Part shown: positions 1-9,026 of the stretch, one piece after another
How positions within the stretch are numbered: position 1 is the first letter of the stretch
How the letters are laid out: each line of letters starts with the position of its first letter
Assembly (NCBI GenBank): GCA_023015935.1
Contig: JALKAY010000001.1
Coordinates: forward strand, 248,874-312,873
Reading direction: 5' to 3'
DNA length: 64,000 nucleotides
Origin: Flavobacteriaceae bacterium F08102
GTDB taxonomy: Bacteria > Bacteroidota > Bacteroidia > Flavobacteriales > Flavobacteriaceae
Notes under the pieces: model-generated
Databases searched by the model: none
What the model was told of the DNA's origin: nothing
The model's input: the letters and a program-made list of their open reading frames with translations, nothing else
Position numbers and translations under genes: made by a program

Positions 1-834
1 TTGTGACCTTCCAGTATTCCCAACAAAACCTATCAAATCTCCTCTTTTTACTTTTTGTCCACGTTTTACATTAAACTTTGACAAATGTGCATAAAGTGTC
101 AAATATCCAAATCCATGATCAATTCTTACATGATTACCATATCCAGAGGCATGATTATCTGCTCTTACTACCTTTCCGTTCCCTGTAGCATATACCGGCG
201 TACCTATAGGTGCTGAAAAATCCATTCCTTTATGCATTTTTCGCGCTTTAGTAAACGGGTCTGAACGCCACCCAAATCCAGATGCCATCCGCGTCAAATC
301 CTCTTTACGAACCGGTTGAATTGCAGGCATTGAGGCCAACAACTCCTCTTTATCTTCTGCTAATTCAATAATCTCATCAAGTGATTTGGATTGAATATAC
401 AACTGTTTAGATAAAATGTCCATGTTCCTTGTAACATCAATAATCATTTCAGAATTTTCAAAATTCTCAAGTGACTTATACCTATTAACCCCACCGAAAC
501 CAGCCATTCGCTGTTCATTGGGAATTGGATTAGTCTCAAAATACATTCGATAAATATTGTTGTCTCGTTCTTGAATACCCGCTAATACTTCTTGCGCTTG
601 TTTCATTTTTTTAGACAACAACTCGTAACGCAGTTTCATGTTCTCAATTTCTCTCTTCTGCGCTTTTTCTTTAGGCGAATCAAAAAATTGATTCGAAATA
701 AACGTAAAAATTAACCCGAATATAATGGCGGTAAAAAGAAATCCTGCAATTCGCTTAAACTTATCCCTTTTTCTCAATTCTATTTTGCGATAGGAAAGGG
801 TGTCAGAATCGTAATAATATTTTACTTTCGCCAT
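1..834 (-). CDS. M23 family peptidase, membrane-anchored (3' end outside window)
   Basis: Predicted cell-wall (peptidoglycan) endopeptidase of the LytM/MepM type. The gene runs off the left edge, so only the first 278 residues are visible. They show a basic N-terminus, one membrane segment at about residues 29-47, a charged helical, probably coiled-coil stretch at about 55-90, and then the M23 domain, which begins GWRSDPF and contains the zinc-ligand motif HKGMDF and, near the visible end, YAHLS. This is the usual build of flavobacterial M23 proteins anchored in the inner membrane with the peptidase in the periplasm. The start is the ATG at 834 (MAKVKYYYD). It is divergent from alaS, with 127 bp between the two start codons. 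The function is inferred from the domain; the last zinc ligand cannot be checked beyond the visible end. Confidence 0.9.
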   Translation of the reverse strand, partial: MAKVKYYYDSDTLSYRKIELRKRDKFKRIAGFLFTAIIFGLIFTFISNQFFDSPKEKAQKREIENMKLRYELLSKKMKQAQEVLAGIQERDNNIYRMYFETNPIPNEQRMAGFGGVNRYKSLENFENSEMIIDVTRNMDILSKQLYIQSKSLDEIIELAEDKEELLASMPAIQPVRKEDLTRMASGFGWRSDPFTKARKMHKGMDFSAPIGTPVYATGNGKVVRADNHASGYGNHVRIDHGFGYLTLYAHLSKFNVKRGQKVKRGDLIGFVGNTGRSQ

Positions 835-961
835 AATATAAATTATAGTATTTTTGCAGTAAACAAGCGTTTTTTAGTTTAATTTTTGCAAAACAAACAA
901 ATTTACAAAATGTTTTGCAACTACAAAAACTCCCTTGTCTTTTTGCTAATAAATAACTCCT

Positions 962-3583
962 ATGACATCTCAGAAAATACGTCAACAATTTTTAGATTTT
1001 TTTAAAAGTAAAGGGCACGCTATTGTCCCTTCATCACCGATGGTATTAAAAAATGACCCTACCTTAATGTTCACAAATGCGGGAATGGTCCCGTTCAAAG
1101 AATATTTTTTAGGTCAAAAAAAGATAACGCAATCAAGAATTGCAGACACACAAAAATGCCTTCGTGTATCTGGGAAACACAATGATTTGGAAGAGGTTGG
1201 CCTAGATACCTACCACCACACCATGTTTGAAATGCTGGGAAATTGGAGTTTTGGTGATTACTTTAAAGAGGAGGCCATTGCTTGGGCGTGGGAATTACTC
1301 ACTGAAGTATATGGAATTGACAAACAAAATTTATATGTCAGCGTATTTGAAGGAGATAAAGAAGATGGGTTAGCGTTTGACCATGAAGCCTTTAATTTTT
1401 GGAAAAAATGGATTGATGAAGATCGAATCATCAACGGAAGTAAAAAAGATAATTTTTGGGAGATGGGCTCACAAGGGCCTTGTGGACCCTGTTCAGAAAT
1501 TCACATAGATTTGCGATCGGAAGAGGAAAAAGCGAAAATTCCAGGAAAAAGCTTAGTTAACCAAGACCATCCATTAGTTGTTGAAATTTGGAATTTAGTT
1601 TTTATGCAATTCAACAGAAAAGCAGATGGAAGCCTAGAAGAACTCAGTGCGAAACACATCGATACGGGCATGGGCTTTGAACGACTATGCATGGCCTTAC
1701 AAGGGGTAAAGTCAAATTACGATACCGACGTGTTTAAACCGCTCATTAGGGAAGTAGAAACCATCTGTAATGTACGCTATGAAAGTGGCACTGCTCAAGG
1801 AGATAAAATGGATATTGCCATTCGCGTGATTGTAGATCATGTTCGAGCTGTGGTTTTCACTATTGCTGACGGACAACTTCCTAGCAATACCGGAGCCGGC
1901 TATGTCATACGAAGAATTTTACGAAGAGCCATTCGATATGGATTTACTTTTCTAAACCAAAAAGAACCCTTTATTTATAAAATCACAACAATTCTTAGCA
2001 ATCAAATGGGTGCTGTTTTTCCAGAAATTAAAGCGCAAGCATCTTTCATTAAAAATGTCATTAAAGAGGAAGAGCATTCCTTCCTAAAAACCTTAGAACA
2101 GGGACTCATATTATTAGATAAAATTATAGATGAAAATACAGAAAAGACGATTGCTGGAGCAAAAGCTTTTGAATTGTACGACACCTATGGATTTCCTTTT
2201 GATTTAACCCAATTAATTGCAAATGAACGAGGACTTACAGTAGATGAAGCTGGATTTAACGCAGCCATGAAAAAACAAAAAGATCGATCTCGTGCAGCCT
2301 CCGCTGTAGAAACCTCTGACTGGATAATACTCCTTGAAGATGAAGTGGAAGAATTTGTAGGTTACGACTCGCAAGAAGTCAATGTGAAATTGACGCGATA
2401 CCGTCAAGTAACCACCAAAAAAGAGGGCAAAATGTATCAATTGGTTTTTAACATGACTCCGTTTTATCCAGAAGGCGGAGGACAAACTGGAGACACCGGT
2501 TATTTGGAAATGAGTAATGGTGAAGTAATTCACGTTTTAGACACTAAAAAAGAAAATAACTTAATTGTCCATTTTACCAAAAATTTACCCTCACATCCTG
2601 AAGAGATTTTTAAAGCTGTTATCAATAAAGAACAACGTGCACTCAGCGCTAGCAATCATACGGCTACACATTTGCTACATCAGGCTTTGCGAACCATTTT
2701 AGGTTCACATGTCGAACAAAAAGGATCCTTGGTGAGTCCCCAACACCTTCGCTTTGATTTTTCACATTATGCAAAAGTAACCCCTGAAGAATTAAAAGAA
2801 ATTGAAGAATTTGTCAATGCAAGAATTAAAGAGAATTTACCTTTAGAGGAACAGCGATCCATTCCAATGGAAAAAGCCATTAACGAGGGAGCTATCGCCT
2901 TATTTGGAGAAAAATACGGAGATAGCGTGCGTACAATTCGTTTTGGAAACTCCATGGAATTATGCGGCGGCATCCACGTTAAGCAAACAGGTGATATTTG
3001 GTATTTTAAAATTAAATCAGAAAGTGCAGTTGCCTCAGGAATTCGTAGAATTGAAGCCATAACCAATGTAGCTGTAAGCAATTATTTTGTAGAAATAGAC
3101 CGAAATTACAACGCAATAAAGGCATCCTTAAAAAACCCGAAGGAACCACTTACTGCCATTGAAAATTTACAAGCAGAAAATGCTAAACTTAAAAAAGAAA
3201 TTGAAGAATTACTGAAAGCTAAAGCAGCTGGACTTAAAGAAGACCTTAAATCGAAGATAACTGAAATAAACGGAATTAATTTCTTAGCCAGTGAAGTTAA
3301 TTTAGATGCAAATTCAATTAAAGATTTGGCTTTTCAATTGGGTGGTGAAATTGACAATTTGTTTTTTATAGCTGGCTCCACCAATAATGACAAAGTGCAA
3401 CTCACTGTATATCTAGATAAAAAAATCACTTCTGACACCCTCCATGCCGGAAAGATTGTACGTGAACTAGGTAAACTAATTGAAGGAGGCGGTGGTGGCC
3501 AAGCATTTTTTGCCACTGCCGGCGGTAAAAATCCTGCTAAATTAAAAGAAGCCTTAGCTGCTGCAAAAACCTATATTCCATAG
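962..3583 (+). CDS. alaS: Alanine--tRNA ligase
   Basis: Charges tRNA-Ala with alanine in the cytoplasm. At 873 residues it is the normal bacterial length. The class II catalytic core is N-terminal ([23 protein letters not shown] near residue 93). The editing domain has its metal-ligand motif HTATH at residue 566 and the partner C-x3-H motif CGGIH at 668-672, so proofreading of mischarged Ser or Gly should be intact. The C-terminal C-Ala region, with a helical stretch near 720-760, ends in the Gly-rich [15 protein letters not shown]. It ends in TAG, and that stop overlaps by one base the GTG start of the next gene (TAGTG), which suggests translational coupling. Confidence 0.98.
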   Translation: MTSQKIRQQFLDFFKSKGHAIVPSSPMVLKNDPTLMFTNAGMVPFKEYFLGQKKITQSRIADTQKCLRVSGKHNDLEEVGLDTYHHTMFEMLGNWSFGDYFKEEAIAWAWELLTEVYGIDKQNLYVSVFEGDKEDGLAFDHEAFNFWKKWIDEDRIINGSKKDNFWEMGSQGPCGPCSEIHIDLRSEEEKAKIPGKSLVNQDHPLVVEIWNLVFMQFNRKADGSLEELSAKHIDTGMGFERLCMALQGVKSNYDTDVFKPLIREVETICNVRYESGTAQGDKMDIAIRVIVDHVRAVVFTIADGQLPSNTGAGYVIRRILRRAIRYGFTFLNQKEPFIYKITTILSNQMGAVFPEIKAQASFIKNVIKEEEHSFLKTLEQGLILLDKIIDENTEKTIAGAKAFELYDTYGFPFDLTQLIANERGLTVDEAGFNAAMKKQKDRSRAASAVETSDWIILLEDEVEEFVGYDSQEVNVKLTRYRQVTTKKEGKMYQLVFNMTPFYPEGGGQTGDTGYLEMSNGEVIHVLDTKKENNLIVHFTKNLPSHPEEIFKAVINKEQRALSASNHTATHLLHQALRTILGSHVEQKGSLVSPQHLRFDFSHYAKVTPEELKEIEEFVNARIKENLPLEEQRSIPMEKAINEGAIALFGEKYGDSVRTIRFGNSMELCGGIHVKQTGDIWYFKIKSESAVASGIRRIEAITNVAVSNYFVEIDRNYNAIKASLKNPKEPLTAIENLQAENAKLKKEIEELLKAKAAGLKEDLKSKITEINGINFLASEVNLDANSIKDLAFQLGGEIDNLFFIAGSTNNDKVQLTVYLDKKITSDTLHAGKIVRELGKLIEGGGGGQAFFATAGGKNPAKLKEALAAAKTYIP

Positions 3584-4530
3584 TGGAATTACAAACAAAA
3601 ATACCACGATATCCTGCAAAAAACAGACTAACCTATTTATCTAAAACAGTATGTCTTGGATCTTGTTTCGCCGTAAATATCGGAGAAAAATTATCTTATT
3701 ACAAGTTTCAAAACACACTAAATCCCACGGGAATATTGTTTCATCCTAAGGCTATTGAAACCTTTATTCAGCGCTCAGTAGAAGAAAACTTTTACCAAGC
3801 TCACGAATTCTTTTTTGACCGAAATTTGTGGCATCATTTTGAATTGCATTCTTCATTAAGTCATCCCGATAAAGAATCCATTTTAGCAACTGCCAATAAC
3901 CGATTATTAGAAACAAAATCAGCTTTAAAAACAGCTACACACATTTTTATAACCCTAGGTACTGCTTGGGTTTACGAACACAAAGAATCCAAAAAAATCG
4001 TTGCAAATTGTCATAAAATAAAGCAAAGCTCCTTTAAGAAAACCTTATTAAGCATCAATCAAATAAGCGAAAGCCTTGAACAGATCAAAAACCATATCTA
4101 CGCGGTAAATAAAAATGCGCAACTCATTTTCACCTTGAGTCCAGTAAGACATCTCAAAGATGGATTTATTGAAAATCAACGCAGCAAGGCCCATTTACTT
4201 TGTGCCATTCATACATTTCTTGATAAATACAAGGAAGCCGGATATTTTGCTGGCTACGAATTGGTATTAGATGAATTACGGGATTATCGATTTTACAAAG
4301 AAGATATGATTCACCCCAGCCCTTTAGCAATTAACTATATTTGGGAAGCCTTTAAAGCCATATGGATTGAGGAATCCGCTTACATAACAATGCGTAAAGT
4401 CAAAGAAATTCAACAAAATTTAGCGCATCGACCTTTTCAAGTTGACAGTGTAGAACACCGCCAGTTTTTAAAGAAAACCGAAGAAAAAATAAAACAAATT
4501 CAAGCCGAGTACAACTTTATTCAGTTTTAA
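3583..4530 (+). CDS. GSCFA domain-containing protein
   Basis: A 315-residue protein carrying the motif that names the GSCFA family: CLGSCFA at residues 24-30. The family resembles SGNH/GDSL esterases, with the Ser in the GSC motif as a possible nucleophile; DMIHPSPLAINY near residue 245 would be the downstream Asp/His block. No substrate is known, so the hydrolase role is inference. No signal peptide is seen, so it is probably cytoplasmic. The start is a GTG overlapping the last base of the alaS TAG stop; no better upstream ATG exists in frame, so it is probably co-translated with alaS. A hairpin follows the stop. Confidence 0.88.
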   Translation: MELQTKIPRYPAKNRLTYLSKTVCLGSCFAVNIGEKLSYYKFQNTLNPTGILFHPKAIETFIQRSVEENFYQAHEFFFDRNLWHHFELHSSLSHPDKESILATANNRLLETKSALKTATHIFITLGTAWVYEHKESKKIVANCHKIKQSSFKKTLLSINQISESLEQIKNHIYAVNKNAQLIFTLSPVRHLKDGFIENQRSKAHLLCAIHTFLDKYKEAGYFAGYELVLDELRDYRFYKEDMIHPSPLAINYIWEAFKAIWIEESAYITMRKVKEIQQNLAHRPFQVDSVEHRQFLKKTEEKIKQIQAEYNFIQF

Positions 4531-4539
4531 ATGCAAGAC

Positions 4540-4551
4540 TGATAAATATCA
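4540..4551. promoter_or_regulatory. Palindrome TGAT-N4-ATCA upstream of the CBS gene
   Basis: The 12-bp perfect palindrome TGATAAATATCA lies 9 bases after the GSCFA stop and 56 bp before the CBS-protein start. TGAT-N4-ATCA matches the core of CRP/FNR-family operators. A hairpin lies between it and the gene. Binding is not shown and a chance match is possible in AT-rich DNA. Confidence 0.25.
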
Positions 4552-4557
4552 TTGGTT

Positions 4558-4580
4558 TCCGCAAATAATTTGCGGACTTT
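4558..4580 (+). terminator. Hairpin after the GSCFA gene
   Basis: TCCGCAAA (4558-4565), a 3-nt loop, then TTTGCGGA (4569-4576), followed by CTTTT. It is a compact 8-bp stem with a short T run and probably ends the alaS-GSCFA transcript. The T run is weak, so partial read-through to the CBS gene is possible. Confidence 0.6.
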
Positions 4581-4606
4581 TATCAACCAATTTAATTTGT
4601 ACTAAG

Positions 4607-5026
4607 ATGAAAAAAAGAATTCCTATTTCAACCATAATGACGAAGAAAATCGTCACCCTTAATAAAACGGATGATTTGGTCACTGCAGAGAAACTTTTCA
4701 AAAAACATAAAATCAGACATATTCCGGTAGTTTCAGGAAATAAAATTATAGGAATGTTAAGCTATACTGATTTATTGAGAATAAGTTATGCAGATGCTGC
4801 AGATGACGAAGATCACGACGTAGATACCGTAGTCTATAATATGTTTACCATTGAGCAAGTCATGGCAAAAAATCTTATTACGATTAACCAAGACACTCCT
4901 ATCAAAGAAGTTGCTGAAATCTTAGCTAAAAAAGAATTTCACGCATTACCTGTAGTAAATGATGATCAACTCGTAGGCATAGTCACTACCACAGATTTAA
5001 TCAATTACTTGATTTCTCTATTTTAA
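4607..5026 (+). CDS. CBS-pair domain protein
   Basis: A 139-residue stand-alone Bateman module made of two CBS motifs. The first covers about residues 6-62 (IMTKKIVTLNKTDD, IRHIPVV, GMLSYTDLLR). The second covers about 80-136 (VMAKNLITINQDTP, FHALPVVNDD, GIVTTTDLINYL). CBS pairs bind adenine nucleotides such as AMP, ATP or S-adenosylmethionine and usually regulate a partner. There is no fused enzyme, transporter or HPP domain and no membrane segment, so it is a cytosolic sensor with unknown partner. An acidic insert (ADAADDEDHDVD) links the two halves. It is probably transcribed on its own, since a hairpin separates it from the upstream gene. Confidence 0.9.
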   Translation: MKKRIPISTIMTKKIVTLNKTDDLVTAEKLFKKHKIRHIPVVSGNKIIGMLSYTDLLRISYADAADDEDHDVDTVVYNMFTIEQVMAKNLITINQDTPIKEVAEILAKKEFHALPVVNDDQLVGIVTTTDLINYLISLF

Positions 5027-5034
5027 ACTAACAA

Positions 5035-5061
5035 AGACAAGCTTCTTATGGAAGCTTGTCT
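5035..5061. terminator. Inverted repeat between converging CBS and rhodanese genes
   Basis: AGACAAGCTTC (5035-5045) and GAAGCTTGTCT (5051-5061) form an 11-bp perfect stem with a 5-nt loop between two converging genes. It overlaps the rhodanese stop. There is no clear T run on the + side and only TTTG on the - side. It is probably a shared 3' end, with modest confidence as an intrinsic terminator. Confidence 0.55.
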
Positions 5062-5357
5062 TACATATGTTTATCTACGTTTTCCCAAGGACCACCATTG
5101 ATAACATCAATGCCATGGGCTTTTAAAAACTCTTCTGCTCTTCCGCTTCTTGCCCCACTTCTACAACACGTAATGATTGGTTTGTTCAAAGCTTTTATTT
5201 CCTCGATCCGTTCAGGAAGAGTATCCAAAACAATCAGCTTTGAACCCGCCACATGCCCCGCTGCATATTCTGCTTCTGTACGTACATCTAAAACTATTGC
5301 ACCTTTTTGAAGGTACGATTTAACATCTCCAAATTTTGGTTTACTAAAAAATCCCAT
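5061..5357 (-). CDS. Rhodanese-like domain protein
   Basis: A 98-residue single-domain rhodanese. The substrate-binding Asp/Arg segment is VLDVRTEAEYAAGHVAGS (residues 22-39). The active-site loop is CRSGARS, with the catalytic cysteine at residue 65; this six-residue loop is the sulfurtransferase type rather than the Cdc25 phosphatase type. It can carry a persulfide on that cysteine, so it probably delivers sulfur or detoxifies sulfide or thiosulfate in the cytoplasm. No signal peptide is present. The physiological donor and acceptor cannot be read from the sequence, and the neighbours give no hint. It is encoded opposite to the CBS gene. Confidence 0.92.
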   Translation of the reverse strand: MGFFSKPKFGDVKSYLQKGAIVLDVRTEAEYAAGHVAGSKLIVLDTLPERIEEIKALNKPIITCCRSGARSGRAEEFLKAHGIDVINGGPWENVDKHM

Positions 5358-5566
5358 GTATACTTTATTTAGGGGGTAAATATACAGAAATGACTTTAAT
5401 TATTCCCAATCAAGCATAAGCACATTTTCAAAAATCACCCTTCTTTAATCTCTCACCACACCCGCAAATTAAACATCAAGTTAAACGCGACTCTTCTAAA
5501 CAGATGCGAATACCTAAACAACACAAATGGCTTAATTTTTCTAATAAAGCTCAATCAACCAGACAT

Positions 5567-5599
5567 AAAAAAACCCCTACTCACATAAAAATAGGGGTT
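5567..5599 (-). terminator. Terminator of glnN
   Basis: On the minus strand, about 20 bp after the glnN stop, AACCCCTA pairs with TAGGGGTT and is followed directly by seven T. This is a classic intrinsic terminator. Confidence 0.85.
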
Positions 5600-5619
5600 A
5601 AGATATGAAGCATTCACAC

Positions 5620-7803
5620 CTAACGTGTAAATAACATTTCACGATACTTTACCAATGGCCAAATTTCATCATCAATGAGCACTTCTAATTTGTCACAATG
5701 GTATCTAATTTCATCAAAATATGGTTTAACTTTATTGCAATAAGCATCGGCCGCTTTATACCCTTGGAGCTTATTGGCTTTCTTACGCTCTTCTACCATT
5801 AAATTAATTTTCGAATTAATTTCTGTTATATGCCCTGAAATTTCTTCAATTAAAAGCAATTGTTCTGCCGCCAGTGTTTTATACCTCTCTCCATATACTT
5901 CTTTAAGCCCAATTACATTCTTCAATAATCTATTCTGATAAGTTATGGCTGTTGGAATAATATGATTTCTAGCCATGTCACCCAAGACCCTAGCTTCAAT
6001 TTGGATCTTCATGGTGTATTCTTCCAGTTCAATTTCATAGCGACTTTCAACTTCTACCTGACTCATCACTCCCATTTCTTGATAAAGATCTATGGCTTTT
6101 TTTGAAACTTTCGCTTTAAGTGCTTCTGGCGTTGTTCTATAATTGCTTAAACCACGCTTTTCAGCCTCCTTCATCCACTCATCAGAATAACCATTTCCTT
6201 CAAATAAAATTGATCTAGACGATTTAATATATTCTCGTAATACATTAAAAATAGCCTCATCCTTTTTAAGGTTTTTACTTTTTATCAACACATCAACCTC
6301 CACCTTAAAATCCTTAAGCTGTTTAGCAACAATGGTATTTAACACCGTCATTGGATTGGCACAATTCGCCGTAGATCCAACTGCTCTAAACTCAAATTTA
6401 TTTCCAGTAAAGGCAAATGGAGAAGTTCTATTCCTATCGGTATTATCCAATAACACATCTGGAATTTTACCAACAACATTTAATTTTAGATCTGTTTTTT
6501 CTTCAGGAGACAACTTACCCTTTGTCACTGTTCTTAATTCATTCAATACATTGGTTAGTTGTTCTCCAATAAACACTGAAATTATGGCTGGCGGAGCTTC
6601 GTTCGCACCTAATCGATGATCATTACTTGCTGAAGCAATTGCTGCCCTTAACAAATCTTCATTATCATGTACCGCTTTGATGGTATTTACAAAGAAGGTT
6701 AAAAATTGTAAATTACTCATTGGCGTTTTCCCAGGCGATAACAAATTAACACCCGTATCAGTTGACAACGACCAGTTATTATGTTTTCCTGAGCCATTAA
6801 CACCCTTAAACGGCTTTTCATGCAACATCACTTTAAAATGGTGTCTCGGAGCTACTTTCCACATTACATCCATCAGCAATGAATTATGATCCACTGCAAG
6901 ATTAGCCTCTTCAAAAATTGGTGCTAATTCAAATTGATTTGGAGCCACTTCATTATGTCGAGTTTTAACCGGAATTCCCAAAAGCATACATTCATGTTCC
7001 AAATCTTTCATAAAATTCAAAACCCTACTTGGTATAGACCCAAAATAATGATCATCAAGCTGCTGCCCTTTCGCCGGAGAGTGCCCAATCAAAGTTCTAC
7101 CTGTTGCAATAATATCAGGTCTAGCTTCAGCCAAAGCATTATCAATTAAAAAATACTCTTGCTCCCATCCTAATGATGCAGAAACCTTCTTTACATTTTT
7201 ATCAAAATATTTACACACTGCCGTTGCAGCTGTATCTACCGCTTGCAACGCACGTAATAAGGGGGTTTTATTATCCAAAGCCTCTCCTGTATACGACACA
7301 AACACGGTTGGTATACATAGCGTTGTACCATAAATAAACGCAGGAGAAGTTGGATCCCATGCCGTGTACCCACGTGCTTCAAAGGTATTCCTAATACCTC
7401 CATTTGGGAAACTCGATGCATCAGGCTCCTGTTGAACTAATTGATCTCCTCCAAATTTTTCAATTGACAAACCATCTCCAATAGTTTCAAAAAAGGCATC
7501 GTGCTTTTCAGCAGTTGCTCCGGTTAACGGCTGAAACCAATGCGTGTAATGAGTAACACCTTTAGACAAAGCCCACTCTTTCATTGCAGAAGATACTTGA
7601 TCCGCAATATTTCTATCAATTTTTTTTCCGTGTTGTATAGCATTCAACACTCCTTTTAACGCATCCTTGGTTAAAAACTGACGCATGGTTCCTTCATTAA
7701 AAACATTTTCACCAAAATACGCAGAACGTCTTTCTGTCTCCTGAAATTCAACAGGAACTCTATTTAAGGTTTCTTTTAAAGCTGTAAATCTAATTTTGGA
7801 CAT
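5620..7803 (-). CDS. glnN: Glutamine synthetase type III
   Basis: Makes glutamine from glutamate, ammonia and ATP; the main ammonium-assimilating enzyme in many Bacteroidota. The 727-residue length fits the large GSIII family (types I and II are about 470 and 340). It begins with the GSIII N-terminal region (GENVFNEGTMRQFL, residues 29-42). The catalytic core has the acidic metal ligands in LGWEQEYFLID, the hallmark GSGKHNNWSLSTDTG, and RNRTSPFAFTGNKFEFR near residue 455. A long helical C-terminal part follows, as expected. It is divergent from a dead type II glutamine synthetase, so GSIII is probably the working enzyme here. The start is the ATG at 7803 (MSKIRFTALKETLNRVP). A terminator follows. 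Confidence 0.97.
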   Translation of the reverse strand: MSKIRFTALKETLNRVPVEFQETERRSAYFGENVFNEGTMRQFLTKDALKGVLNAIQHGKKIDRNIADQVSSAMKEWALSKGVTHYTHWFQPLTGATAEKHDAFFETIGDGLSIEKFGGDQLVQQEPDASSFPNGGIRNTFEARGYTAWDPTSPAFIYGTTLCIPTVFVSYTGEALDNKTPLLRALQAVDTAATAVCKYFDKNVKKVSASLGWEQEYFLIDNALAEARPDIIATGRTLIGHSPAKGQQLDDHYFGSIPSRVLNFMKDLEHECMLLGIPVKTRHNEVAPNQFELAPIFEEANLAVDHNSLLMDVMWKVAPRHHFKVMLHEKPFKGVNGSGKHNNWSLSTDTGVNLLSPGKTPMSNLQFLTFFVNTIKAVHDNEDLLRAAIASASNDHRLGANEAPPAIISVFIGEQLTNVLNELRTVTKGKLSPEEKTDLKLNVVGKIPDVLLDNTDRNRTSPFAFTGNKFEFRAVGSTANCANPMTVLNTIVAKQLKDFKVEVDVLIKSKNLKKDEAIFNVLREYIKSSRSILFEGNGYSDEWMKEAEKRGLSNYRTTPEALKAKVSKKAIDLYQEMGVMSQVEVESRYEIELEEYTMKIQIEARVLGDMARNHIIPTAITYQNRLLKNVIGLKEVYGERYKTLAAEQLLLIEEISGHITEINSKINLMVEERKKANKLQGYKAADAYCNKVKPYFDEIRYHCDKLEVLIDDEIWPLVKYREMLFTR

Positions 7804-7854
7804 GGTATCTATTTAAAATTATTTGGCAAACCTACAAAAAATATTAAACACACA

Positions 7855-7864
7855 GGTGTACACC
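7855..7864. promoter_or_regulatory. Palindrome in the glnN / glnII-pseudogene divergent region
   Basis: GGTGTACACC is a 10-bp perfect palindrome, about 50 bp upstream of glnN and about 120 bp upstream of the pseudogene start. Its place between two divergent nitrogen genes makes it a possible operator, but it may be chance. No recognised regulator site was matched. Confidence 0.2.
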
Positions 7865-7983
7865 CTAAATTTTATGGGGGTTAAATTGATAAATTTTCAT
7901 TTAACGCAATAAATACCCCTTTTTTTCATGTGGTTTAATTAAAACGATTGATTCTGTCATGTTGTAATTATTAAAAATAGATT

Positions 7984-8993
7984 ATGAAATCTAAATTAGA
8001 ATACATTTGGCTAGACGGTTATGAGCCGACCCAAAACATACGAAGCAAAACAAAAGTTGCAAAAAACTTTACCAGCAACATAGCAGACTGCCCCATCTAG
8101 TCTTTTGACGGTTCTTCAACAAAACAGACCAAAGGGGACTTTTCTGACTGCCTATTAAAACCTAATACGGTATATCCTAACCCTACAAGAAAAAATGGCT
8201 ATGTAGTGATGAATGAAGTGTTAAATGCAAACGAAACCCTACACAAATCGAATGCCAGAGCCTCAATTGAAGACAAAAATAATGATTTTTAGTTTGGATT
8301 TGAACAAGAATATTTCTTCATGGATACAACTACGCAACTGCCTTTAGGTTTTCCAGCAGGAGGATATCCTGGACCACAAGACATGTATTATTGCTCTGTT
8401 GGCGAAAGAAACAGCCTTGGTCGAAATTTTATGGAAGAACACACAGACTTATGCATTGAAACAGGCTTAAATTTTAAAGGCATCAACCGAGAAGCAACCA
8501 GTGAACAATGGGAATTTCAATTATTTGCTAAAGGAGCAAAAAAAGCTGGAGATGAAATATAGGATACTCACTATCTATTAAACTGTTTAACCGAAAAGTA
8601 TGGAAATTATATCGACTATTTTCCAAAACCTGTAAAAAGCAATTGGAATAGCTCTAGAATGCACACTAATTTCTCAAACACCACCTTGAGAACAAGTGGT
8701 TCTAAAGAAGTATATAAAAAGATTTGTAAAGCCTTCCGCCCCGTAACTGAAGAACATATTGATGTTTATGAAGAATTCAACGAAGAACGTTCAACAGAAA
8801 AACATGAGACAGCCGCTATCACTGATTTCAGCTATGGCATTTCAGATCGCGGAGCGTCTATTCAAATTCCAATCATCACCGCTGAAAATGGATGGAAAGG
8901 TTGGTTAGAGGACCTGCTTCCAACGGCAACCCGTATAAAATTGCAGGTAGCGTTATCAAAACCCTTAACAGCACAGAACAACAACTCGCTTAA
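7984..8993 (+). pseudogene. Glutamine synthetase type II, decayed (3 amber codons and a frameshift)
   Basis: Translated in one frame from ATG 7984, this matches the short type II (beta-grasp) glutamine synthetase found next to GSIII in many flavobacteria (LEYIWLDGYEPTQN, FGFEQEYFFMDT, FSYGISDRGASIQIP, GWKGWLED). TAG codons at 8098, 8290 and 8560 replace residues that are Trp in the family (WSFDG, DFWFGFEQ, GDEIW). Near 8918-8924 the frame shifts by -1; the true tail (GNPYKIAGSVIKTL) then continues in another frame to TAA at 8991. Glycines expected to be conserved are also lost; the metal/ammonia-site motif NGSGMH reads NSSRMH. It cannot make an active enzyme. Most visible changes are G to A on the coding strand. 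Its terminator survives. Confidence 0.9.
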
Positions 8994-9000
8994 CAACACA

Positions 9001-9026
9001 AAGCTCCGCGAACGGAGCTTTTTTTT
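9001..9026 (+). terminator. Terminator of the glnII pseudogene
   Basis: AAGCTCCG, loop CGAA, CGGAGCTT, then six more T. It is intact, although the gene before it is dead. It overlaps the stop codon of the converging exchanger gene. Confidence 0.85.

Noticed and set aside
8320-8562. Separate 80-residue and 128-residue proteins at 8320-8562 and 8659-9045
   Set aside because: Both are pieces of the same decayed glutamine synthetase reading frame between its stop codons.
7984-8993. TAG codons read as Trp (recoding) in the type II glutamine synthetase
   Set aside because: All three TAGs replace Trp, which is suggestive, but other genes here (alaS, der, the HD gene) end in TAG, the gene also has a frameshift, and conserved glycines of the active site are lost. 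Pseudogene decay explains it better.
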